A stretch of 13,996 bases of DNA, taken from contig JAJYKG010000027.1 in assembly GCA_021788795.1 (NCBI GenBank), positions 1 through 13,996 on the forward strand, in the 5' to 3' direction. The DNA comes from Thermoplasmata archaeon (lineage in GTDB: Archaea; Thermoplasmatota; Thermoplasmata; RBG-16-68-12). The notes beneath the pieces are model-generated. The model saw only the letters and a list, made by a program, of their open reading frames with translations, did not search any database and was not told the origin of the DNA. Of the stretch, positions 1 through 6,507 are shown in pieces. The position numbers were made by a program, and so were the translations under genes. Position 1 is the first letter of the stretch, and each line of letters opens with the position of its first letter.

Positions 1-11
1 ACCGTCGTCCA

Positions 12-1472
12 GTGGGGGTGAGCCGGGTGCGGGCCGATCTCGCGCGGCACCTCGCGCAGCGGCACGAGGACCGCGTCGCCCTCGTCGACGGCGCGGCGCG
101 CCGCCCCATCACCTACCGCGAGCTCGACGCGCAGGCGGGGGGCTGGGCGCTCCGGCTCCGCCAGGCGGGCGTCGTGCGCGGGGACCGCGTGTCCGTCTAC
201 GCGGAGAACGACGTGCGCGTGGTCGCCTTGTGGCTCGGCTGCCTCAAGGCCGGCGCCGCCCTGGTGTCCCACAACCTCCGGCTCTCGCCCCAGGAGCTTT
301 CCCGGCAGGTCGAGCGAACGAAGCCCCGGATCCTCATCCTCGGCCCCGGTGCGCCCGCGGCGACGGGCGGCTCCGTCCCGACGATGCCGTTGACCGCGCC
401 CCTCCCGGAGCCCGAGCCGGTCGCACCGTCCCCTTCGGAGGACGCGGAAGCCGCGGCGCTCGTCCTGTTCACCGGCGGATCCACGGGGGTGCCCAAGGGC
501 GCGGTCCTCAGCCTCCGGGAGGTCCTCTCCAACGCGGTTAACACCGCGGTCTCCTGGGGACTCCGGGCCGACGACGCCACCCTCCTCGTGTACCCGCTCT
601 TCCACACGGGCGGCTGGAACGTCCTCACGGTCCCGCTGCTCCTCGTCGGCGGGCGCGTCGTCGTCATCGGGAAGTTCGAGACCGGGACCGTCCTTCGGCT
701 CCTGGAGCAGGAAGGAATCACGCTCTTCTCCGGCGTCCCCTCCATGTTCGTGGACCTCGTCGCCCACCCCGCGTTCCCCGCGGCGAAGCTCCCGTCCCTG
801 CGATGGGCGAAGAGCGGCGGCGGGACCTCGCCCGCCTACGTCGTCGACGCGTTCCGCTCCCGGGGCATCCCGTTCTACCAGGGCTACGGCCTCACCGAGG
901 CGGGGCCGAACCTCTTCTTCTCCGGACCGGAGGACCTCCACCGCCCCTTCACCGTCGGCCGGCAGACCCTCCTCGCGGACCTGCGCCTCGTGGACACGGA
1001 CGGCCGGGATACGGCCGAAGGCGAACTGCTCGTGCGCGGGCCCCTCCTCTTCTCCGGGTACCTCATGGCCCCGGAGGCGGACGCGGACGCGATGGCGGAC
1101 GGCGATCTGCGCACCGGAGACATCCTGCGGCGGGATGAAGAAGGGTTCTACTATTTCGTCGGCCGGCGCAAGCTCATGTTCAAGTCGGGCGGGGAGAACG
1201 TCTATCCGTCGGAGGTGGAGCAGGTCCTCGAGGCCCATCCCTCCGTGACCGAGGCCGCGGTGGTCGGCGTGCCCGACGAGCGGTGGGGCGAGGTGGGCAA
1301 GGCCTTCGTCGCCTGCCGCACGCCCGTGGGCGCGGACGAGCTGCGCGCCTACCTGCGGGAGCGCCTCGCCCACTACAAGGTCCCGAAGACGTTCGTCTTC
1401 CTCGGGGCGGTCCCGCGGACGTCGAGCGGCAAGAAGGACTACCCGCGCCTCCAGAGGGGGGAACTCGGCTGA
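12..1472 (+). CDS. Acyl-CoA synthetase / AMP-dependent ligase (class I adenylate-forming)
   Basis: The enzyme activates a carboxylic acid, probably a fatty or aromatic acid, with ATP to an acyl-AMP and then to its CoA thioester in the cytoplasm. The 486 residues carry the family motifs in order: the Thr/Ser/Gly-rich ATP loop LFTGGSTGVPKG at 152-163, YGLTEAG at 292-298, TGD at 368-370, the hinge region GRRKLMFKSGGENVYPSEVE at 384-403, and the C-terminal PRTSSGKK at 468-475 with the expected catalytic lysine K474. The length is close to full for the family. GTG codons at 12 and 18 are both possible starts. The frame stays open to the left edge, so a slightly longer N-terminus cannot be excluded. 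A TetR gene follows after 50 bases and an enoyl-CoA hydratase after that, which favours a catabolic role. The acyl chain length cannot be read from the sequence. Confidence 0.9.
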   Translation: MGVSRVRADLARHLAQRHEDRVALVDGAARRPITYRELDAQAGGWALRLRQAGVVRGDRVSVYAENDVRVVALWLGCLKAGAALVSHNLRLSPQELSRQVERTKPRILILGPGAPAATGGSVPTMPLTAPLPEPEPVAPSPSEDAEAAALVLFTGGSTGVPKGAVLSLREVLSNAVNTAVSWGLRADDATLLVYPLFHTGGWNVLTVPLLLVGGRVVVIGKFETGTVLRLLEQEGITLFSGVPSMFVDLVAHPAFPAAKLPSLRWAKSGGGTSPAYVVDAFRSRGIPFYQGYGLTEAGPNLFFSGPEDLHRPFTVGRQTLLADLRLVDTDGRDTAEGELLVRGPLLFSGYLMAPEADADAMADGDLRTGDILRRDEEGFYYFVGRRKLMFKSGGENVYPSEVEQVLEAHPSVTEAAVVGVPDERWGEVGKAFVACRTPVGADELRAYLRERLAHYKVPKTFVFLGAVPRTSSGKKDYPRLQRGELG

Positions 1473-1522
1473 ACCCCGTCCGCTCGCGCCGCGCGGGAAC
1501 CTGGGAGGATTCCATCCGGGCC

Positions 1523-2122
1523 ATGGAGAGCCGCCCCATCCGGGCGTCCCCCAAGACCGAGCGCGGAGAGCGCACGCGCCTCAAGATCATCCGGGCCGCC
1601 GAGAAGGTCTTTGGCGAGCGCGGGTTCTACGAGGCGCGGATCTCCGAGATCACCCGCCAGTCCGGCGTGGCCCTCGGGACGTTCTACCTGTACTTCTCCT
1701 CGAAGGAGGAGATCTTCCGTGCCCTCGTGGAGACGCTGAACCACGACCTGCGGCGCAGCCTGGCCGAGGGGGTCCGCGGGCTCAAGACCCGATCCGAGAT
1801 CGAGGCGAAGGGCCTCCGCGCCTTCCTCCATTTCCTGCAGCGGCACCGCAAGCTCTACCGGATCGTCAAGCAGGCGGAAATCGTCGACCCGCCCCTCTTC
1901 CAGTGGTATTACCAGCGGATCGCGGAAGGATACGCGCGCGGCCTCCAGGAGGCCATGAACAAGGGGGAGTTCCGCCGCCGCGACCCGGAGCTGATCGCCT
2001 TCGCCCTCATGGGCATCGGCGACTTCGTGGGCATGCGGTACGTGACGCTCGAGGACCAGCTGAGCGAGGCCCGGCTCGACGACCTCGTCGACTTCATCCT
2101 CCACGGGCTGGTGAAGCGGTGA
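1523..2122 (+). CDS. TetR/AcrR-family transcriptional regulator
   Basis: This is a predicted one-component DNA-binding repressor of 199 residues. The N-terminal TetR helix-turn-helix spans about residues 17-63, with the typical signature ERGFYEARISEITRQSGVA at 32-50 followed by LGTFYLYFSSKEEIF at 51-65. The rest is an all-helical ligand-binding and dimerisation domain. The ATG at 1523 was chosen because the canonical N-terminal helix begins soon after it; the frame is open further upstream, but that stretch lies within the ligase gene and reads as non-coding. A GGGAGG-like ribosome site ends about 14 bases upstream, rather far. Its stop overlaps the GTG of the hydratase. It lies between acyl-CoA synthetase and enoyl-CoA hydratase genes. 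TetR proteins such as bacterial FadR/YsiA and Sulfolobus FadR respond to acyl-CoAs, so acyl-CoA sensing is a reasonable inference; no operator was identified. Confidence 0.9.
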   Translation: MESRPIRASPKTERGERTRLKIIRAAEKVFGERGFYEARISEITRQSGVALGTFYLYFSSKEEIFRALVETLNHDLRRSLAEGVRGLKTRSEIEAKGLRAFLHFLQRHRKLYRIVKQAEIVDPPLFQWYYQRIAEGYARGLQEAMNKGEFRRRDPELIAFALMGIGDFVGMRYVTLEDQLSEARLDDLVDFILHGLVKR

Positions 2123-3012
2123 CCGCCGAGACGCCGCCCTCATCCCGCGTGCTGCTCACGCGCCAAGGATCCGCGGCGATCGTGACCCTCGAGAGTCCCC
2201 CGATGAACCTGCTCTCCTCGGACCTGCTCGACGAGCTCCTCGCCCGTCTCCGCGCCGCGGAGACCGACCCGGCGGTGCGGACCATCGTGCTGACGAGCGG
2301 GCTCGAGCGGACCTTCACCGCGGGCGCCAACATCCGCGAGATGGCACCGATGGGCTCCGCGGAGGCGGGACGCCACTCCAAGAAGGGGCAGGGCCTCACG
2401 CGGTGGATCGAGGCCTGCCCGATGCCCGTGATCGCCGCCGTGCACGGCGTCTGCGTCGGAGGCGGCTCCGAGATCATCGAGGCTTGCGATTTCGTCCTCG
2501 CCAGCGAGGACGCGTCGTTCGGCCAGCCGGAGATCAAGATTGGCGTGCTCCCGGGCTGGGGCGGCAGCCAGCACCTGCCGCGGCGGATTGGGGCCCAGCG
2601 GGCCCGGGCGTGGATCCTCCTGGGGGACACCATGACCGCGGAGGCGGCAAGGGAAGCGGGCCTGGTCTGGAAGGTCGTCCCGCAGGACCGCCTCCTGCCC
2701 GAGGCCCTCGGGCTCGCGGAGCGGCTCGCGGAGCGTCCCGCCGCGGCCCTCGCGGCGGCCAAGGCCGCGATCAACGACGCGCTCGACCGCGGGGAGGCGC
2801 GCGGCCTCGCGCACGAGCGGCGCCTTTGGAGCAGCCTCTTCGGCACGGCGGACCAGCGGGAGGGCATGGCCGCGTTCCTGGAGAAACGGCCGCCGGCATT
2901 CGCGCCGCGAAAGACGACTGGAGCTCGGAAATCCTCTCCCTCCCGCGGTTCCGCGGCGAAGCCGCCCCCGCGGCGGGCCTCAGCGGCCCGACGCCGGGGC
3001 CAGCGCCGCTAG
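2119..3012 (+). CDS. Enoyl-CoA hydratase/isomerase (crotonase family) with basic C-terminal tail
   Basis: It probably hydrates trans-2-enoyl-CoA to 3-hydroxyacyl-CoA in beta-oxidation. The GTG at 2119 overlaps the TetR stop in a GTGA junction, which indicates translational coupling and fixes the start. Of 297 residues, about 1-262 form a crotonase fold. The oxyanion-hole segments are AGAN (68-71) and GGGSE (114-118). The two catalytic glutamates of hydratases are present as E118 and as E138 in FGQPEIKIG, so a true hydratase is likelier than an isomerase or a catalytically altered paralogue. Family members usually end near the FLEKRPPAF motif (253-261). Here about 35 further residues follow, almost all Lys, Arg, Ser, Pro and Ala. 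This tail overlaps the convergent SDR gene by 33 bases. It may be a genuine basic extension or simple run-through into intergenic DNA. Confidence 0.9.
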   Translation: MTAETPPSSRVLLTRQGSAAIVTLESPPMNLLSSDLLDELLARLRAAETDPAVRTIVLTSGLERTFTAGANIREMAPMGSAEAGRHSKKGQGLTRWIEACPMPVIAAVHGVCVGGGSEIIEACDFVLASEDASFGQPEIKIGVLPGWGGSQHLPRRIGAQRARAWILLGDTMTAEAAREAGLVWKVVPQDRLLPEALGLAERLAERPAAALAAAKAAINDALDRGEARGLAHERRLWSSLFGTADQREGMAAFLEKRPPAFAPRKTTGARKSSPSRGSAAKPPPRRASAARRRGQRR

Positions 3013-3924
3013 GTACCGGTCGACCGTGCCCGCGAGGTCAATGGACGGTTTCCACCCCCACTCCCGCCGCGCCTCGGTGTCGTCGAGGCTCCGCGGCCAC
3101 GAGTTTAGGATGGCTTGCATCTTCGGGTCGGGCCGGAACGTAATCCGCGCCGAGGGGACCTTCGCCCGGACGGCCGCGGCGATCTCCGCCGCCGTGGGGC
3201 TGAAGCCTTGGATGTTGTAGGTGCAGCGCGTCAAACGCTCCTGCGGCGCGTCGTGCAGTTGGAGGAGCGCGCGCACCGCGTCGTCCACGTACAGGAGGGG
3301 GATTCGCGTCCGCTCCTCGCAGTATGCCTCGTACGCGTGACCGTGAACCGGCTCGTCGATGAGATACGTGGAGTAGGCGCTCGCGCCGCCTGCGCCGCGG
3401 CCCGCCCCGAGGACGGACGGCAGGCGCACGGCCCGGAAGTCGAGCCCGAGCTTCCCGTGGAAGTACTCGCCCAGGCGCTCCGTGAAGACCTTGGAGACGC
3501 CGTACAGCGTCGTCGGCTTCTGGTCCCACTCGTTCGGCACCGGGTCCGGCACCCCGGGCCCGAAGGATGCGATGGAGCTCGTGTAGATCACCTTGCGCAC
3601 CCCGAAGAGCCGGGACGCCTCGAGCACGTGGAAGCTGCCGTCGACGTCGACGTGGTAGGCGGAGATGGGGTCCACCTCGGCGCTCGCGGAGAGCAGGGCA
3701 CCTAGGTGGAAGACCGTGTCCGGACGATGCTCCCGGACCGCCTCAAGCACGTCCGTGAAGACGGCGAGGTTTCCGGAGACGGTCGTGGCGGCAGTCCCCA
3801 ACCCGCCGAGACCTCCGGGTGGGAAGGCGATGTCCATGAGGACGACCCTGTCCCCGCGACGGACCAGCTCCTCGGCGACACGGCGGCCGATGAAGCCGCC
3901 GCCTCCCGTGATCAAGGCCTTCAT
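2980..3924 (-). CDS. Extended SDR, NAD-dependent epimerase/dehydratase, L-threonine 3-dehydrogenase-like
   Basis: This is an NAD(P)-dependent oxidoreductase of the extended short-chain dehydrogenase family, 314 residues. A Rossmann motif GGGGFIG lies at 7-13, with D31 ending the second strand as in NAD-preferring members. TSS at 115-117 and YGVSK at 141-145 supply the Ser-Tyr-Lys catalytic set. The C-terminal stretch SWPRSLDDTEARREWGWKP (275-293), together with IPLLYVDDAVRA (208-219), closely resembles SDR-type L-threonine 3-dehydrogenases, which oxidise threonine to 2-amino-3-ketobutyrate. A sugar-nucleotide epimerase is the alternative. The ATG at 3924 places the Rossmann strand at the N-terminus as is usual; the frame is open to 4050 but that part does not look like protein. 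A TATA-like CTTATCTC sits about 50 bases upstream. The gene is divergent from the permease and overlaps the hydratase tail at its 3' end. Confidence 0.85.
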   Translation of the reverse strand: MKALITGGGGFIGRRVAEELVRRGDRVVLMDIAFPPGGLGGLGTAATTVSGNLAVFTDVLEAVREHRPDTVFHLGALLSASAEVDPISAYHVDVDGSFHVLEASRLFGVRKVIYTSSIASFGPGVPDPVPNEWDQKPTTLYGVSKVFTERLGEYFHGKLGLDFRAVRLPSVLGAGRGAGGASAYSTYLIDEPVHGHAYEAYCEERTRIPLLYVDDAVRALLQLHDAPQERLTRCTYNIQGFSPTAAEIAAAVRAKVPSARITFRPDPKMQAILNSWPRSLDDTEARREWGWKPSIDLAGTVDRYLAALAPASGR

Positions 3925-3969
3925 GGTCGCCCTCTCGGACCGGAGCCGTTCCCGACATCCGCGGTCCTT

Positions 3970-3979
3970 GAGATAAGGA
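3970..3979 (-). promoter_or_regulatory. Candidate TATA box for the SDR gene
   Basis: Read on the minus strand, CCTTATCTC lies about 50 bases before the ATG at 3924. It is one of the few AT-containing stretches in a GC-rich divergent intergenic region of 221 bases (3925-4145). Archaeal initiation about 26 bases downstream would give a leader of roughly 25 bases, long enough for a weak GAGGG ribosome site. For the opposite gene at 4146 no convincing box was found; AAATAG near 4089 is the best candidate. Confidence 0.35.
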
Positions 3980-4145
3980 TGCTGAACCGCCCGAGTCTCC
4001 GGCATCGAACCCTCCGTTGATTGAGGGAAGGCTAAATTGGCCGGTGACACCAGGTCGAGCGGCCAGCCCGGCCGGGCTGTGAATCCTCAAATAGACCGGC
4101 CGATAGCCGTTCCGCCACAGCCCCCCGGGGCCGCGGGAGCCGAGC

Positions 4146-5459
4146 TTGGAGAGATTAGGAGTCGAGCACGTCGACCAGGAGAAGCGGCACGGCCGGCCCT
4201 TCAACACCTTCACCCTCTGGTTTGGGGCCAACCTCACGATCGCCGACTTCGCCCTAGGCTCAATCATCTTCGGTCTGCCGCTCCCGAGCATCGCCCTCGC
4301 CATCGTCCTTGGGAACGTGCTGGGCGGCCTCCTGGTGGGACTCCTCGCTGCGATGGGCCCGACCTTCGGCTATCCGCAGATGATGATCTCGCGGGCCATC
4401 CTGGGCAGGTACGGCAACATGCCGTTCGCCCTCGCGAACTGGGTGAGCACGGTCGGCTGGTTCACCGTGAACATCGTCCTCGGCGGGATCGCTCTCCAGC
4501 TCGCGTTCGGGCTCCCGTTCGCCGCGGCTGCGGCGGTCCTCGTCCTCGTGGACGTTGTGATCGCCCTGTGGGGCCACGACCTCATCCACTCGTTCGAACG
4601 ACTCATGTCCGTCGTCCTCGCGGTGATGTTCGCCGCGGTCACGATCCTCACGTTCGACCGCATCGGGGCGAACCTGGCGCGGTACCAGGCCACCATGACC
4701 TTCAACGCGTACTACTGGGCGCTCGTCTTCGCGGTCGTGTTCTCGTACCTGATGAGCTGGGCCCCCTACGCGAGCGACTACTCGCGGTACCTGCCCGAGA
4801 CCACGTCGAAGTGGAAGATCGTGGCCTACACGACCGCGGGCGGGGCGATCGCGAGCGCCTGGGCGGAGGTCGCGGGCTTCCTCGTCTTCGTCGGGGCGTA
4901 CGACCCCAGTCTGAACGCCATCGCGGCCCTCGCCGCGGTCTCCGGCGGATATTCGGTCCTCGCCCTCCTCACCGTGGTCCTCGGCGCCGTGGCCGCGGAT
5001 GCGCTGAACCTGTACACGAACTCCCTGTCCGCCCTCGTCCTGTTCCGTCGGGCCGGGAGGATCCCGACGATCCTCCTGGCAGGCGTCCTGGGGTTCCTCT
5101 TCGCCCTCGTCGCGTCGAACAACTTCGGCACCTTCTACCAGGACTTCCTCCTGACCCTCGACTATTGGATCACGCCGTGGATCGGCGTCATGGTCGCGGC
5201 GTTCTTCGTCCGGCGCGTGCGGGGAGACGTGGAGGGGGTCGCGGGATTCCTCAAGACGGGCCTGGGCGCGTACCTCATCGGCCTCCTCGTCTCCGTCCCG
5301 TTCATGAACCTCTCCGCCTACGGCCTCGGCTATGTCGGCCCCGTGGCGAACCTCATCGGCGGGGCCGATGTGAGCTACTTCGTCGCCTTCGCGGCCGCCC
5401 TCGTCGCGTACTTGGGCCTGAGCGCGTCGAGGCCGTCGGGAGCCGGGGCCATCAGCTAA
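4146..5459 (+). CDS. NCS1-family nucleobase:cation symporter (cytosine/purine/allantoin permease type)
   Basis: This is an integral membrane transporter expected to import a nucleobase, hydantoin, allantoin or related heterocycle with H+ or Na+. The 437 residues contain about 12 hydrophobic spans. Family landmarks are clear: the pre-TM1 segment ERLGVEHVDQEKRHG (2-16), GYPQMMISRAILGRYGN (75-91), YASDYSRYLPETT (208-220) and NLYTNSLSALVLF (288-300). The substrate cannot be assigned. The start is the TTG at 4146. It is the only ATG, GTG or TTG between the in-frame stop at 4104 and the conserved N-terminal motif, so a rare start codon is required. The gene is divergent from the SDR, and no nucleobase-metabolism gene lies nearby to suggest a substrate. 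The ArsR promoter begins only two bases after its TAA. Confidence 0.9.
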   Translation: MERLGVEHVDQEKRHGRPFNTFTLWFGANLTIADFALGSIIFGLPLPSIALAIVLGNVLGGLLVGLLAAMGPTFGYPQMMISRAILGRYGNMPFALANWVSTVGWFTVNIVLGGIALQLAFGLPFAAAAAVLVLVDVVIALWGHDLIHSFERLMSVVLAVMFAAVTILTFDRIGANLARYQATMTFNAYYWALVFAVVFSYLMSWAPYASDYSRYLPETTSKWKIVAYTTAGGAIASAWAEVAGFLVFVGAYDPSLNAIAALAAVSGGYSVLALLTVVLGAVAADALNLYTNSLSALVLFRRAGRIPTILLAGVLGFLFALVASNNFGTFYQDFLLTLDYWITPWIGVMVAAFFVRRVRGDVEGVAGFLKTGLGAYLIGLLVSVPFMNLSAYGLGYVGPVANLIGGADVSYFVAFAAALVAYLGLSASRPSGAGAIS

Positions 5460-5461
5460 GT

Positions 5462-5471
5462 GTTATATAAC
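5462..5471 (+). promoter_or_regulatory. Palindromic TATA box / candidate operator for the ArsR-SRPBCC pair
   Basis: GTTATATAAC is a perfect 10-base palindrome containing an archaeal TATA box. Its centre is about 26 bases before the ATG at 5492, so the transcript is predicted to be leaderless. The half-site GTTAT occurs again at 5478-5482, one and a half helical turns further on. A dimeric ArsR protein binding here would block TBP/TFB or polymerase, so autoregulation is plausible. Confidence 0.7.
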
Positions 5472-5491
5472 CGTGGAGTTATCTACATGCC

Positions 5492-5827
5492 ATGGACGTC
5501 TTCGCGGCCGTCGCGGATCCCACCCGCCGCGCAATGCTGGACCTGATCGCGGCTCGGCCCCGCCGGGCGGGCGAACTGGTGGACGCCTTCCCGAACCTGA
5601 CGCAGCCCGCGGTGTCCCGCCACCTGCGGGTGCTCCGGGAGGTCGGCCTCGTGAAGGTGACCTCCCGCGCGCAGCAGCGGATCTACGGCCTCAACGCCGA
5701 GGCGCTCGCCCCGGTGTACGCCTGGGTGGCGCGGTACCAGGGATTCTGGCCCCGCCACCTCGATGCGCTCGAGCACCACCTCAACGCCCACGTGAAGACG
5801 ATCCCCGAACGGAGACGGAAACCATGA
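5492..5827 (+). CDS. ArsR-family winged helix-turn-helix regulator
   Basis: This is a small (111 residues) DNA-binding regulator. The opening MDVFAAVADPTRRAMLDLI (1-19) is typical of the ArsR subgroup paired with SRPBCC proteins. The recognition helix is TQPAVSRHLRVLREVGLV (37-54), followed by a wing, VTSRAQQRIYGL (56-67). The ELCVCDL metal site of ArsR/SmtB is absent; its place is taken by RAGELVDAF, so metal sensing is unlikely. The ATG at 5492 lies about 26 bases from the TATA box with no ribosome site, implying leaderless translation. An upstream ATG at 5487 is in another frame. The stop overlaps the start of the SRPBCC gene as ATGA, so the two are co-translated. The partner is probably the functional output, and the regulator likely controls its own operon. 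Confidence 0.9.
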   Translation: MDVFAAVADPTRRAMLDLIAARPRRAGELVDAFPNLTQPAVSRHLRVLREVGLVKVTSRAQQRIYGLNAEALAPVYAWVARYQGFWPRHLDALEHHLNAHVKTIPERRRKP

Positions 5828-6399
5828 CCCAAGGCCCCCTGGCCCTCCCGCGTTCCCGGACCGGAACCGTCGCCATCGACGGCGCCCACGCCACGCTGAG
5901 ATTCGAACGCACGCTCCGCCATCCCCCGGAGGAGGTCTGGGCCGCGCTGACGCAGCCCGAGGCTTTGTCCGCGTGGTACATGGCCAAGGCCTCGATCGAC
6001 GGACGCAAGGGCGGAACGGTAGACATGCACACCGGGCCGTCCCAGTTCCACGTCACCGGCCGGATCCTCGTCTGGGACCCTCCGCGGACCTTCGAGCACG
6101 AGTGGCGCGTCGCGCCGCGGCCCGAACTCCCGGAGGGCGAGGACGCGGTCATCCGGTGGGAGCTCGAGCCCGTGCCGGAGGGCACCCGGCTCCTCCTGAC
6201 CCACCGCCGCCTGACGAAGGCCACGGCCCTCGGGTTCGCGCCCGGGACGCACGCGCTGCTCGACCGCCTGGAGGCCCACCTGGACCGCACGCCGCTGCCG
6301 GCCTTCGGCCAGCGGTACCAGGAGGTGCTCCCGGGCTACCCGCCCATACCGGGGCCCCCGGGGGCGAGGCCCGCGTCCGGTCCCGACCGGCCCGCGTGA
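5824..6399 (+). CDS. SRPBCC / AHSA1-like domain protein
   Basis: This is a cytoplasmic START-like (SRPBCC) protein of 191 residues, in the group named after the activator of Hsp90 ATPase. Members bind a hydrophobic ligand in a helix-grip cavity; the ligand here is unknown. The signature RTLRHPPEEVWAALTQPEAL (29-48) with SAWYM (49-53) is at the N-terminus. The strands WDPPRTFEHEWRV (84-96) and VIRWELEPVPEGTRLLLTHR (109-128) are typical, followed by the C-terminal helix. The last 20 residues are proline- and glycine-rich and probably disordered. The start is fixed by the ATGA overlap with the ArsR stop. ArsR-SRPBCC gene pairs are widespread in bacteria and archaea, often acting as a ligand-responsive unit, but no specific function can be assigned. 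Confidence 0.88.
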   Translation: MTQGPLALPRSRTGTVAIDGAHATLRFERTLRHPPEEVWAALTQPEALSAWYMAKASIDGRKGGTVDMHTGPSQFHVTGRILVWDPPRTFEHEWRVAPRPELPEGEDAVIRWELEPVPEGTRLLLTHRRLTKATALGFAPGTHALLDRLEAHLDRTPLPAFGQRYQEVLPGYPPIPGPPGARPASGPDRPA

Positions 6400-6476
6400 G
6401 CGAGGGCGACGGATCCGCCCCCGCCGCCGGCGGCCCGGGAGCCGCGTATCACGAATGATAAGCTGCGCACCAGGCT

Positions 6477-6484
6477 CATTTAAG
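6477..6484 (+). promoter_or_regulatory. TATA box of the 460-residue orphan gene
   Basis: CATTTAAG is an AT-rich box in a 108-base intergenic region. It is centred about 27 bases before the ATG at 6508, and no Shine-Dalgarno sequence lies between. This matches the spacing seen at 5462 and 9761 and implies a leaderless mRNA. It separates this gene transcriptionally from the ArsR-SRPBCC pair. Confidence 0.65.
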
Positions 6485-6507
6485 CGGCCCGCGTTCAGAG
6501 GGCCGCA

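Noticed and set aside
4037..5470. A 477-codon plus-strand frame overlapping the permease
   Set aside because: It is Arg/Pro-rich, whereas the alternative frame shows NCS1 motifs and about twelve membrane spans.
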